Assembly (NCBI GenBank): GCA_022496205.1
Contig: WTXD01000020.1
Location: 186,001 to 250,000 of the forward strand
Length of the DNA stretch: 64,000 bases
Reading direction: 5' to 3'
Source: Gloeopeniophorella convolvens
Lineage: Eukaryota; Basidiomycota; Agaricomycetes; Russulales
The notes below the pieces were generated by a model. That model was not told the origin of the DNA, did not search any database, and saw only the letters and a program-made list of their open reading frames with translations. The position numbers were made by a program, and so were the translations under genes. Positions 34,209-45,938 of the stretch are shown piece by piece (position 1 is the first letter of the stretch; every line of letters begins with the position of its first letter).

Positions 34209-35219
34209 GCGTTCGCTTTAGGTGAAGTGGCGACTCCGCGGAGGACATTTATCGTGTGTACGTAGCCAGTTGAGCGCGGAAACATCAGAAACCTGTATTA
34301 TCTCTCTCGGAATTATCAAACGTATCTCAGAATATTACATAGAGGATGAACAGAGCGCCTGTGATCCTGCCCATGTTGAGCATTGAGTTCGAGGTTAACC
34401 TGGTCTGTTCCAGCCACATAAGCTTATATAAGGCCTGGCCGTAGCCGCGGCGGGACTTAAAACTCGCGGCGTGCCAGCGCAAATCAGAGCTCGCGATGAC
34501 GCGGCAACGCCAACTCTTTCCACTCCGTTGTACACTCGGCTGCAATCACAAAGGAAATCGCTCACGACCACCCCTGCTAGAATAACGGCGGCATCATTCG
34601 GCGGTAGAACGCCCAGCCCTCCCACGTCAGCACCAGTGTCAATAATGATTGACTGATTCAGCATCAATTCATCTGAGTAAGATGATCAAGAACAAACTCT
34701 TCGCCGTTCGGCAGAGGGGCGACATATCTGTTTGTGGTGTATAACGAGTCTGCGGCGTGAGTTGGCATGGACATTGGCTGCGGCTGCAACGCTCAGTTGT
34801 GCTGCAGCGTTTTGGGGTACCCAGGAGCCTTCCCACCCACCCTGTTGGTTTGTAATGCAAGCGGTTGGGTTGGGCTGCGGAACCTTCGTGATCCCGAAAC
34901 TGCAGCCTGCATAGGCCGCAATTGAGAGTCTGGATGACGTCCTCAATGGGCTATCTATATCGTCATGTGGGAGCATGAATCAGCACCGATCCTTCTCACT
35001 GCTTCCAGTCGCGTTCCCCGAACATTCTCGGTAAGTGGAATACACTCAGGGGCCGTGCGGCGCATTGCTCATTTTGTCGTGATCTTCGATAACAGGTCGA
35101 AGGCAAGGCAAACAAGGAGACGCACCTTGCCTTCTACCATATAAAGCTTGCACCCGACTCGCCAACCCCACGCAATTGTATCTTCCCTACTCCCTGTATT
35201 TTCCCATAAATCTCCGTCA
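34209..35219. other. Spacer between tandem reductases
   Basis: One kilobase without a supported gene. It holds the copy-1 3' end and the copy-2 promoter. A TATATAAG word at about 34423 has no gene immediately downstream. Confidence 0.4.
35140..35146 (+). promoter_or_regulatory. TATA box of reductase copy 2
   Basis: TATAAAG lies 74 bp upstream of the ATG at 35220, the usual distance for a fungal TATA element, in otherwise C/T-rich promoter sequence. Confidence 0.5.
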
Positions 35220-36445
35220 ATGGCACCTAGCAAGCAAAGAGCCGTCGTGATCACTAAGGATGGTGCCACTTTCAGCTCTGCAGACGTCCCAAAGCCCGGT
35301 CCTGGTCAGATCTTGGTGAAGGTCGTAGCTGCTGCACAGAATCCTACCGATTGTAGGTCCAGTCCTTTGTCCAGCGCCTGTGAGATTCACAATGTGTGTC
35401 GTGTAGGGAAAACCTTGACTCGCTTGGTGAAGGCGGGGACCTATGGAGGCATCAGTGGATGTGACTTCGCAGGCACAGTTGAAGAGATTGGGCCTGATGT
35501 CCCTGAGGGTGCAAGAACCGTTGGCGAGCGCGTGGCAGGTTATATTGTCGGTGGTCAGTTATCCGTACTCCACGCCGCAGCATATGACTTGGCTAAACCA
35601 CAATGCAGGTATTTCGCCGAACGGTACCTTCTCTGAATACGTTGTAGTGAATGCGGAGTACGGCATCGTACCCATTCCGGGTGACTGGTCATTCGAAGAG
35701 GCTGCGCAGCTCGGTGTCGCTGCCTTCACTGCCTTGCAGACTCTTCACGAAACCCTCAAACTCCCCTCCCCATTCGAGCCCCAGACTGGCCCACAACGCA
35801 CCATCCTGATTTGGGGTGGCTCTTCCTCTGTTGGGCAATACGCCGTCCAGTTCGCGAAGATTGGTGGCTTGCGCGTCATTACCACCGCGTCGGCCAGGAA
35901 CTTCGACCTCGTCAAGGGACTGGGGGCGGATGAAGTGTATGACTATCACGACGCAGATGTCGTTGACAAGATTCGCGCGACCACCGGCAATGTGCTCGAT
36001 ATCGCGGTTGACACGATTTCGGAGGGCCAGACGCCTCAACAGGTGACCAGCTCGATTGGCCCACAAGGAGGGAGCGTCGCCATCATCCTCCCTTACGAGA
36101 GCCCTCGTGCGGATGTGAAAGTCACTTTCAGTGGAGCCCCCAATCTGCTGAAGCATGTAAGCAGCTCTGTTTGCTGGTATGCTCCATCTTATGAGCTGTT
36201 ACAGGAGCCACACGCCGCTTGGTTCGTTGACGTGTTGAAGAAGATCCTTGCCACAGGAAAGATCAAGCCCAACCCCATCCTGGTTTGGCCAAATGGCATC
36301 GCTGATGCAAAGGAGGGTTTGCGGTTCATGCAGGACGGAAAGGTAACGCTCTCACTCTGGTCGTTGGGGAAGGGAAAACTTACAGCTTCCCTAGGTTAGC
36401 GCTCAGAAGATTACTTATCGTATTGCCGATACACCCGCGCTTTGA
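35220..36445 (+). CDS. MDR-family enoyl reductase-like protein, copy 2
   Basis: Close tandem paralog of the gene at 32969. It begins MAPSKQRAVVITKDG, and its introns sit at the same four positions and phases: after NPTD, after VGG, after APNLLKH and after QDGK. The Rossmann loop reads WGGSSSVGQYAVQFAKIGG and the C-terminus ITYRIADTPAL is identical to that of copy 1. No catalytic-zinc ligands. The two proteins are similar enough to be recent duplicates and probably reduce related electrophilic substrates. A TATA box at 35140 supports the start. Confidence 0.88.
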
Positions 36446-36652
36446 GTGTTCGTGATTATTGCTTTGGAGAGCTAGCTCAGTGTATTTGTAGTTCGTGAAG
36501 TGCCTGACAATATCACACATGTGCGCAGTTCCTTCGTAGTGCTGGCGTTCGTCAACGTGGCTACGGTGCGAGAACAAACAACCCGTTTCGGGAGATCGGC
36601 ATTCGGCATTGCGGCGAAGTAGCAAAAATAACGACAATATTCTCTTCTAACC

Positions 36653-37903
36653 CTATAATGCCTTCGGGGTGTCTGCAATCCTGTATGTGAGTTTCTGAGC
36701 ACTGACCTACGACATCGTGATGATGCTGTTAGTTGGCTCATTCGTATTCTGGTCGAGAGTGTGACTGACCTTGCCATCTTTCAGGTACTGGAAGCCTTGT
36801 GTTACGCTTGCCAGTCCACGAGGCAAGATCAAAAGAGGATTCGGCTTGAGCTTGTTTGTGGCTACAATGCTTCTGTACAAGTTGTTGATCGAGATGCTGT
36901 GCTCAAGATCCTTCGGGCGCTCTCTCAGCGTCTCGCTCAAAGTGAGGTTGGAATTTGCAACACCAACCTCTCCGAGCAAGCCGAATACGACATTATACTT
37001 GACTGTAACGTCGGCACGCGGACTCTCATACGGAAGAACAATTGCCACCTTCCCGCCGCTCGCGCCGATGGCACCTGTTACATCTTGTGGTGTAGAGCCA
37101 TACGATACCGTATCGACTGCCAACTTCAGCGCATTCGCCGTGGCGCTTCTGATTTTCTGCACGACCTCAGGATCACGGTAGTCGAAAACTTCATCTGCGC
37201 CGGCGCGCCTGACCAAGTCGAAATTCTTGGGCGATGCGGTCGCCAAGACGCGCATACCTCCGAGTTTCGCGAACTGGATGACAAACTGACCGACAGAACT
37301 TGCGCCTCCCCGTACGAGCAGCGAGCGCTGGGGACCAGAGACAGGATCTAAGGGAGAAGGTAGCTCGAGCGATTGGTAGAGCATCTGCAGGGCTGTGAAG
37401 GGCGCTGCGCCGAGGTGCGCCGCCTGTTCGAATGTCCAGTTATCGGGGATCTTCACCACCCCGAACTGGGCGCTTGCGATGACGTATTCCGCGAACGTGC
37501 CTTTCGGGCTCACAGCTATAGCAGGCGATGTGAGCTCGTACACATTGGAGACCCGGAAGGGTGACGGACCTCCGAGGACAAAACCAGCGACGCCCTCGCC
37601 AGCCGTCCACTGCGATGCATCGACTTCTTCCCCTATTTCCTCGATCATACCGGCAAAGTCGCAGCCGGCGGTGCCGCCAATTTTCCCTTCGTTGATCAGT
37701 GCGTTGATAAGCAAGTTCCCTAGTATCGAGGTCAACTCGGGCGTGGGGAAGTATGCATACGCGTGCTCACAATCACCAGGATTTTGCGCCGCCGCCACCA
37801 CTCTGACGAGGATCTCCGTGCGGCCGGGCTTGGGCACACAGATCTCACTCAGGGAAACGCCGTCCTTGGTAATTACTATTGCTTTCTGCGTCGTAGGGGC
37901 CAT
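36653..37903 (-). CDS. MDR-family enoyl reductase-like protein, copy 3
   Basis: Third paralog, inverted and more diverged. ATG 37903 starts MAPTTQKAIVITKDG. A naive reading gives one 398-codon frame ending at 36707, but comparison with copies 1 and 2 shows four introns at the same sites (51, 54, 48 and 63 nt). After the last, the protein ends SAQKLTYRIADTPKAL at 36653. The true product is about 344 residues, matching its paralogs. The nucleotide loop has Arg in place of Trp (RGGASSVGQFVIQFAKLGG). Three of the four introns are stop-free and all are multiples of three, so retained introns would leave the frame open. Catalytic-zinc cysteines are again lacking. Confidence 0.85.
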
Positions 37904-38920
37904 TTCTATGTGCTTGTGAGGTCGTAGTAGTGAGTGCTGGCAGTAGGCAGCTTGTGAGGATGATATTCAGGCGATGTTCATGGCGAGGCTTAAGTATGAA
38001 TCTGGTTGCAGGCGCTTGTATATGTCCTCTTGGCTGGGCATCGCATCAGTAAACGGAGATACATGTCCCCGGGAGATGACATGGCCTTAACTTCCAGTTC
38101 CTGTGTCAAGTTAGGCATTTAGAGGTGCCGTCTATTCGACGCCTGACGGGAACAATCAAGTATCCGTGCTTGTCGCCGTGCCGATCAAGAGCTCTCATCA
38201 GGGGCCTGCGCGGTGTGGACATCCCGCCGAGAACGAGCCATAGAATGTTAGTAGAACGCCTGACTGAGTGCTGGAGGGGCTTGACAAAACTTAACTATGC
38301 GGGGTAGGCTCTGCGAAGGTGAACTCCTGCAGAGCCCAGGGTGACTACTCAGCCCAAAGACGCGCTTAATCGGTGCGATGCCGTGTGCGCGCTGGGCGGC
38401 GCTCGGACCGCCGTGATGCGATGCACGACACAAGGAAAACACAAGGTCGGTCTCGGGGGCTCTCCGATGAACGTACCCGGTGACGATGAATACTGGCGCT
38501 AAAAGACTCGGAGATCCATTCCTGGGTACCGCGGGCGGGTGTCGCATGAACCGAACGTTGGCGTAGAAAGCTGCAGGTGTCAAGGTTGATGTGATGATGA
38601 TAGAGTGGGCAGCTGAGACCGCATAACGCGAGATGCCTTCCAGACGTTGGACGTTCAAGCCTGACGTCGAACATTGATGTTTCACTTCGGCGGCTTGGTA
38701 CCACGTTATTGGTGAGCTCAATCCCCGTAATGAGTCGGACATAGTCGGAATTCGAACGTCAATCATTGTGCGGGCGCAGATCCAGATTACTGAGGTACAT
38801 CACGACAAGGTGCTCTTTGCAGGATGGACGCGCTTGCAAATATATGCACATCGTTGTGTCTTCCGGAACCCTATCAGCCACGGACGGCCGAGTTGGTCAT
38901 CTGACGTTGGGCGGTCAGTT
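37904..38920. other. Intergenic region
   Basis: About 1 kb lying between the start of reductase copy 3 and the stop of the sugar-porter gene, both on the minus strand. It holds the promoter of reductase copy 3. A minus frame at 38248-38766 is open but has no domain or exon support. Confidence 0.4.
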
Positions 38921-41900
38921 TCATGAGCGGTCAAGTGCCGGTGCAGCTACCTGACGCTTCCGTTTGGACGTCGCGACGGGGTTCGGAGAGGAGAATATTT
39001 CGTCCAGTTCCTGGAGTCCAGGTAAGTGATTGTAACTTCCCTGGAGATCCAAATGTCTCACCTCCAGAGTACGTCCCTGACATGAGCGTACAGGCAGTCC
39101 GTGAGAAGAAAGACCCAACATGTAACCCGGCCTTGGGACTCACGTGAGTCTCAACGCAGAGGAAGTACCACATTACGGTTTCCTAATCTGCGTCAGAAGA
39201 AGCACCGAAGGAGCGAGTGTCGATTTGCTCTCACAAAAGTATCCCATCCCACGAAGACAAGTATGAACTTCCACTAATACGACTTTAGAAGTGTTCCATG
39301 GGTATCTGACGAGGACATACACCCATCTTTCCGAACGCGATACTGATAGTCCGATGTCAGCCCCGAAACGAAACGCACAGGATTCGACATACGGTGTGCA
39401 GAAAAGATTGATGAAAGATGTGCAGCCAACGACCTGTTATCACCATGGGTTGAAGAGACCGAAAAATGAGCGTCACAGGACATACAAAGGAACCCAAGGC
39501 AAGGCCCTTTGCGCGCGTTGTCGTCTCCAGACACTCGGCAGGGTATAGAGCCTCTGCGCGTGACCATTGTTATTAGGGACGAGTCACTCAGCTGTAAGTG
39601 TCAAGCTTACGCAGCGGCGTGTACGTTGAAGAATAGGCCACGTTGAAAAGGAAATAGAACGCAACAGCAGCGTTTCCGACGGCCTAGTGGCAGAGATTAG
39701 CAGACGAGAATGCGAAGTAACATCTGACTAACGAGGTTCTTGGGACCATCCCCGTAAGATGCCCATTTCGCGCTTAGACCAGCATTCAGAGCCAGCATCA
39801 GCGTTACAAGGGACGACCCTATGACGATGACTTTGCGACGAGGTAGACGATCTAAGTATGATGTGAGCACGTGGATGCTCATTTGGGAGAGATACGGGTG
39901 ACCTGTAAGTGAAACCATGATCCATGAGGTGCACGCGCAAGTGCAGGTGCTGATCAGGTTCATGTTGAACTGCATGCTGGCTGCCAGAGATATGAGTGCA
40001 AGGCGCGGTGGCTGATCGAGCCCTGTTCTTACTACCGAAGCCAAGGCTCTGGATGAAGGGAAAGGCGTCATTCCCTTGCGAGAGAGGGTACCACGTGACA
40101 CACACCTGGTATATCGACAGCTGCAAATGGTATTAATGAGCATTCTCTGAGGCTGAGGCAGGACCACAGATCTCACGTTGAAGTATCCTAAGGGTCACCT
40201 GTCAGCTCAAGATCGAAGATCGGTGTCTGGATGATCTTACCCAGACCGTTGCCAGCCATTTGGCCTCGAAGGGAGTCAATTGAGAAACCACCAGATCAGC
40301 GGAGCAGGCGCACCGAAGAATCCCATTGAGAACACCATCTTCACCGCGAATAGTGAGGGTGATGGCATGATAGCAGTTGGGTAGACTTACCAAGAAACGC
40401 CAGCGGACGTTGCGATTTGCTGAAAGCTAGCATGAGATTTTCGAGGGATCATGGTAAGTTTGCAGGTCCAATACCTATCACTGCCCTGAGGAGTGATGTC
40501 AGCGCTGCAGGGCGACACTAGAGTCAATCCTCACCTAAAGTCCCATAACACCTTGTCCGATCCGTCCGTGCGGATGCTCTCGGCAAACTCGCGCATCTCG
40601 AGTTGCACGATTGGATGATTCGCGTCACCATTGCCTTGATAAAACGTCAGCTATTGCAAACGCCGGGGTGCGGATGCAAACAGATGCGAACCATGGTATT
40701 TTGTGAGGAACGTGAAAGCGGCTTCTGTCCGGCCTTGAGCCATAAGCCAGCGCGGGCTTTCCGGCTGCAAGGATGCGTTGATGTCCAATATTGTGTCAAG
40801 AATCGCGACACAAACATACCAGAAACCAAACGGTGCAAACTACAATAGCCGCAGGAAAAGCCTACATGATCATCGTTGGATGGTCACCCTCTCCAGCTTA
40901 AGAGTACGTTACCTGGAGTATCAATGGGATACGCCAACTCCAATTGCTCTGAAGGTGTGAACACCCAAGAGTGATGCCAGCGGCGGGTATAGAGCCTACA
41001 AACCATCCCGTATTGTAGAACGCCGTGAGGCGTCCTCTGCACAGGATTGACAACACGTCATCTATAGTGATGTCCGCCAAGTACGAGCACGGTGTCTCAC
41101 CTCCATTGCGGCGGTGCACACTCCACAATGAACATGGGTGCTGCAGTAGTTGCCATAGCGATGCCAAAACCAAGTGCAAAGCGGCCTCCTACGAATTGTG
41201 GCTTGTGCTCGGACGACGAGATGATGGCAGAGCCCGCCATGATGATGACCGCACCTAACCTAAATCAGCGGTCTACCTCAAAAGTGCGCTGACTGGGTAC
41301 GGCTTACCAATGAACATCCCAGCACGGCGACCGAATTTGTCGCAGATCGGGCCAGCGAAGATCGCACCGACCATCTGACCAACCTGTCACGTTTTCTAAG
41401 CCGCCGGCGATTGATTGGGTAGAACGGAGGGACGAACCGTATACATTGAGAATATGAGGCCGGTAGAGACACCGAGATGGCCTGTGTCCGTGTTGGTAAG
41501 GATGGGTTATCTTTACACGGGCCTCACTCACCTTGGTCAAACTGGTCCTGATAACTACAACCAGGGCAGTTCGTCAGACAATCCGAAGTAGGACGCGAGA
41601 AGCGGAGGCGTACAAAGGCATCCCATTGATTGCGGTCATCAGCGAGCCGTCGTATCTGGATTATACTAAGTCAGACCCAGCCTAGCGTGTGCCGTAGTGA
41701 ACACCCTACCCGTTGACGCACGCGCAGAGACATGCGACTCCAGCACAGGCGTAGATCACGAAGGACGACCAAGTGAATGGGTCGATCCGTCCCTTATCGA
41801 CAACATCCGCATATTGAACTGGGAACTTTGTCGTCCAGCAGCGCGCTGAGATCTAGCACAACCCTGGCACTCACGGTTCTCGATCTCGACGTGCTCGTCG

Positions 41901-41959
41901 GTGATGTCGGCCTTCTCCGAGGTTAGAACAGCGTCTTCGAGTTTCTCCGACTTCTCCAT
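38921..41959 (-). CDS. MFS sugar porter, lactose-permease-like
   Basis: Plasma-membrane sugar/H+ symporter family, reconstructed from many small exons, perhaps 15 or more. From ATG 41959 the exons give a Glu/Lys-rich tail, helix 1 (WSSFVIYACAGVACLCAC), GQMVGAIFAGPICDKFGRRA, SSEHKPQFVGGRFALGFGIA, a PPQWRGRLTAFYNTGWF block, the sugar-porter PESPRWLM signature, TEAAFTFLTKYHG, a cytoplasmic NHPIVQLEMREF loop, GNAAVAFYFLFNVAYS with TYTPL, ALYPAECLETTTRAKGLA, and a tail ending ELDEIFSSPNPVATSKRKRQ. Known relatives carry hexoses, lactose or plant-derived disaccharides. All pieces join through plausible GT/AG introns and I see no certain disruption, but the middle (39.7-40.5 kb) was read less thoroughly. 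Confidence 0.8.
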
Positions 41960-43094
41960 CTTGCGCGCGTAGTCCTTCTGCAAGAACCTGGGAAGTAAAA
42001 AGGGAGTCAACCCTCAAACACAGAGAACGAGACGCACCGGTGATGCTATAAGGTGGAACGTTGGGCCATTCAGACCATGTCTTCCACCCGCACACGCACC
42101 GCATAACGGAACCCCGAGGACGCTTGGGGCATCCTCGGGGACACACGAGACCCAGATTCACGTTACGAGCAGCAGAGGAAGTGTTGGAGCACGATAGTGG
42201 CGCCGTTGCAAATCTAAATAAAGTGATTGAATCGGACGAGCCGGCAGCGGTGGCCCGCGGGTTGTCGTACATTCAACACATGACTCACAAGCGGAATGGT
42301 GCCGCGGTAAGGTTTTTGCAGTTGAAAGTGCCCAGGATTAGGGAACAGCGATAGTCATGTGCCACGATGTCTGCATACGATGTAGGCGATGTGGCGCCGT
42401 CGTGAGGATTGCTAACCTGCAGCCTATCAGACATGAAGCCCTTAAGAGAACCCTAATTAGTATACGCAAGCTAGTGAGCACATACTAGAACGGCCCATTG
42501 ATTGATACTTGCAAGGTGACGCCGCGCGAGTAGCGATAGCCTGAGCACTCTCAGTCTGGTCTAATTCCCCGCTCTAGAATGTTGTTCACCGAGTCGAAGA
42601 AGAGAAGGCGACCCTCGTGACCAAGATGTGTTTCGCGAAGTTTACACACCGTACTGTTGGGTCCCCAACACCCCCGACCCAGAAGCGGGTGGCTCACACG
42701 CAGGTCAGTGCGTTTCTTCCTCGGGCGCTTCTTGGACTCGGAGAAAGATTCGTCGTTAACTGTTGCTGCCGTGTATACAGCGAGACGCCATCAATAACGG
42801 AGGAGTGATCGCACACTTCCACCAGGCCATGACTACGATGAGACGCACCTGACGCGGAAAATGGAAAGAGACCACACGCTACCGGAACATGTAGGACACG
42901 TCACGGACGCTCCACCATCACGCATGCGAAAAAAAGATCCATTTCCACGTAGACAATTCTCAGCAACACATACTTACACCAACATTGCATATCGACGATT
43001 GAGAGAGGCGCGGGGTGGCTCATAGGAGGCTCGGGTATAAAATCGGAGGGGAGAGACACGTAAGTTAAGGCGAGCCACCCGGACGTGTCTCCCT
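41960..43094. other. Intergenic region
   Basis: About 1.1 kb between the start of the sugar porter and the epsin stop. No gene supported. Short frames on both strands lack domains. The left end holds the transporter promoter. Confidence 0.4.
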
Positions 43095-44955
43095 CTAGAT
43101 AGTGAAAAACGGCGCCTGCTCGCTGCTCTGTGCCTGCTGCTGCTGCTGTTGTTGCTGCTGTTGCTGCGCAAACGGATTGAAGTTACTCTGCGGCGCGGCA
43201 CCTGTCTTCTGTGCGACAAGCCGACCAGCTTCTGTGTTTCCGTACCTAAGGGTTACACGACGTCAGCATCCGTCTTTCTTTGTGCAACAGAGAAACGGGA
43301 TAACAAGCATACCGAAGGGCTCCAACATTTCCAAACGTATCCATGCCATCATCGCGCGGCGCCGCGAACAGGTTGGCGAGGTGGGCATGTTCTTGGTCGG
43401 CCCGTGTCGGCCCGCGGTTTGGAGCAGGCTGCGGAGAAGCCGCAGGTGCAGGCTGAGGTGATGATGCATATTCCTGGCGTGGGGGAGGCGCATATGACTC
43501 GTATGTCGATGGAAGCGAGAAGTCTGAGATGGGAGATCGAACTGGAGGCTGTGGAGAAGGCACGGGTGGTGCGGGGGATGAAGCAGCGAACGGATTGTTT
43601 GAGCTGCCACCAGGTCAACGTGATAGATAGGGTAGCGAAACGAGACGATACGAACTTGAATGATGTCTGTTGGGGCACAAGCTGAGCTTGGGATGCGAGG
43701 TAGCTCTGCTGTTGCTGTGCGAGCAAGGCCTGCTGCTGCTGCTGTTGCTGCTGAGCAAGCTGCTGACGCATCCATTCCTCTTGTTGCGCCTGGAGCAATT
43801 GTTGCTGCTGGAGATCCTGCTGTTGCTGCTGCTGCTGGAGTTGTTGCTGTTGTAGCCATTCTTGCTGTTGTCTTTGCCACTCGGCCTAGCACCGCGCGAG
43901 AATGAGCTCTGCGCGAAAGGATAGTGAGCGCGCGCACCTGCATAGCTTCTTGTTGCGCCTGTTGCTGATAGGGATTGAATGATGTGAACTGGGGCTGCAT
44001 TGTGTATTGCGGCTGCAACGCGTTGTTATTTTGGCCTTGCAAGTCAATTAGGTTGTTGTTTCTGCGGGAGATCTGAGTGTCGGCATGCCGTGAAGGAGAA
44101 TAGTACATACTGTTCATCGAACAAAGAGCCAGAATCCGTGAGCCCAGCTTTCCGCTTGGCTTCCTCCTCCTCACTGAGCCTGAGAGCCCTTGCGAGGTCA
44201 GCATCCTCTGCGCCCCTGGCCTGCTCTGCTGCAAGACTACGCTTGCTCTCCTCGATAGCGCGGCGCAACTCGTCGTCGCCGACACCCGCACCCCTTGCAC
44301 GACGTGCGCTGTTTTCGTCTTCGCGTTGCGGGGGTGACGCGTCGTCGTCGCCCTCCTCTCCGGGCGCGCCCAACATGCGATCGCGCATGCTTGCGCGGGA
44401 GCGGCGCTCCTCGCGTAGGCGCGCCGGATCCGTGAGGAGGTTTGTGATATCTTTGGCCTTCTGGCGAACATTGGCGCCCTGGTCCTTGCCGTACTCGTCA
44501 ACAAATTGGAACTCCTTGAGAGTTTTGATGATGTAGATGTTGTCACGGAAGTAGATTACAACGTTCTCAGAGCCAGCGTGGAGAAGATAATCGAGGACGG
44601 TGAGACACTGTATGGGGGAGGAGAGTCCAGCACATATTTCGCAAACATGAATGCCGGATCAATACCTTGAAAACATGACGCCAATTCTTCCCCTTGTCAT
44701 TGAGACGTTTATCCAACATCTCCATAATTTCAACAAAGTCATTCCTGTGTGAAATTAGGGAGGGAGAGCGCGGTCTAAATGGTGACGAACGCACTGATTG
44801 TAGGTCATCTGCGCGATCTCGTTCATTTGTGTACCAGATGGGCCCCATGGATCGTTGGATGTTGCTTCGCGAACCTTGGCTTGGACGTCTGAGTAGCCTT
44901 TTGTGTAGTTTTTCGCGACGCGTAGTGCACCTTTGCCGAACGTTTGGAACGACAT
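43095..44955 (-). CDS. Epsin-like endocytic adaptor (ENTH domain)
   Basis: Clathrin adaptor acting at the plasma membrane. ATG 44955 starts MSFQTFGKGALRVAKNYTKG, the amphipathic helix and PtdIns(4,5)P2 site of ENTH domains. The domain continues through NDFVEIMEMLDKRLNDKGKN and NVVIYFRDNIYIIKTLKEF to about residue 145. Two ubiquitin-interacting motifs follow (DDELRRAIEESKRSLA and DADLARALRLSEEEE), then a clathrin-box-like LIDLQ, a long Gln-rich stretch, and NPF motifs (SNNPFA, FNPFAQ) that bind EH-domain proteins. The stop is TAG 43095-43097 after APFFTI. This is the Ent1/Ent2 architecture. Several introns, including one very short exon around RNNNLIDLQ. Confidence 0.92.
43120..43170 (-). repeat. 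CAG/CAA trinucleotide run, C-terminal polyQ
   Basis: A run of about 11-12 Gln codons near the epsin C-terminus, mixed CAG and CAA. Mixed codons suggest selection on the polyglutamine rather than a pure microsatellite. Confidence 0.7.
43690..43885 (-). repeat. CAG/CAA-rich region, central polyQ of epsin
   Basis: About 190 bp in which Gln codons dominate, interrupted by Leu, Trp, Glu and Met codons (for example QQQEWLQQQQ). It codes the disordered Gln-rich linker of the epsin and is common in fungal endocytic adaptors. Confidence 0.7.
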
Positions 44956-45059
44956 GCTAGTTGAGAGGTGAGAGTGACGAGACGAGAGCGCAGCCGATCG
45001 CGTCGGGAGGCCCACAGCAGTGTGTGGTTGTATTTGCAATGTGGACGTCGAACAACAAC

Positions 45060-45131
45060 ACACCGATGGTGAAGTGGTTATCATGCTTGCCTTCCAAGCA
45101 AGCGGCACGGGTTCGATTCCCGTTCGGTGTA
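45060..45131 (+). tRNA. tRNA-Gly, anticodon UCC
   Basis: A 72-nt cloverleaf without intron. The acceptor stem ACACCGA pairs with TCGGTGT, with discriminator A at 45131. D arm GTGA...TCAT. Anticodon stem CTTGC/GCAAG encloses loop CTTCCAA, so the anticodon is TCC and reads GGA glycine codons. T stem ACGGG/CCCGT encloses TTCGATT (B box GGTTCGATT). A TTTT at 45136-45139 fits a Pol III terminator. Confidence 0.93.
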
Positions 45132-45267
45132 TTCCCTTTTGTGTCTTGTACTTTTTCAAATCCGTCCAGGTCCGTCCCGACTCCCCGCGTCTGACCCGAC
45201 ACACAACCTGCACACGCTCAATTGACACGGCCACAGTTTGCGCCTGTCTTCTCTCTGCACCACCACC

Positions 45268-45938
45268 ATGCACACGAAACCATTCCCCTCTAAACGTCGC
45301 CGCGTTTCCTCGAACCCTCCCATCGTCCAGCTGGCGCCATCAGACTCCAATTTGGTCGTGCCGGCCAAACCTTGCAAGATTTCAACATGTATAACATGCC
45401 ACAGGGCCGTCGGCCTCAAGTCAAGTCCAGCTCTTACCTGCACCAGGTTCGCTCCACTCTCTCTTATCGTGCATCAGGAGATCCCTTATCGCATAGGTGA
45501 ATCGCCCCAGATGTGGTGTGTCTACATGTGCCATCTGTGCGCGAACATGCTCAGGCAGCCCTCCGCCCTCCCGCGCTCCGAGTCCTGCGCAGGCGATACC
45601 ATCGCCTCTGTCAAGAAGTGACACAAATACAATGCCTTTACGGAGAAGACGCCCCCGGGAAGACGAAGAAGACCCGCCACTCAAGCCGAAGGACCCCGAG
45701 CATGAGGTTGTTGGGTGCGGGCGGTTGGTCTGTCGACCATGCTGCGTTGAAAACCCACAGAGGTGAAGTGAATCCCAACCCAGACACACCTTTTTGCTGA
45801 TTCCCTCTGTTAAGTGGGGCGACAACATGCTTAGACTGCCCGATCCCTGGGCGACGCGTTTTGCAAGCTCACGGTTCTGATGTCTTTATGCACGAAGCCT
45901 TCACAATGCCCGGCCAAGGTCTTATCGCGACGCTCTAA
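45268..45938 (+). CDS. Small cysteine-rich (zinc-binding) protein
   Basis: I do not know its function; the layout resembles a small fungal family with paired CxxC motifs. ATG 45268 opens MHTKPFPSKRRRVSS, a basic nuclear-like start. Three exons join by in-frame introns (about 45447-45507 and about 45765-45810). Cys pairs occur in order: STCITCHRA, LTCTRC joined across intron 1 to GVSTCAICARTC, then GCGRLVCRPCCVENPQ, and TTCLDC after intron 2. A Ser/Pro and Arg-rich linker separates the two Cys clusters. Predicted about 188 residues, ending at TAA 45936-45938. The regular CxxC spacing suggests two zinc ribbons. A RING/FYVE-like fold cannot be excluded. Confidence 0.65.

Noticed and set aside
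36761..37351. Plus-strand frames over reductase copy 3
   Set aside because: Antisense to a conserved MDR gene whose introns and motifs are clear.
38248..38766. Minus-strand 172-codon frame
   Set aside because: No motif, no intron-exon continuation and no family resemblance.
39291..39548. Plus-strand 85-codon frame
   Set aside because: Antisense to exons of the sugar-porter gene.
41871..42272. Minus-strand frame upstream of the sugar porter as extra exon
   Set aside because: Wrong frame relative to the ATG exon at 41959 and no homologous N-terminal features.
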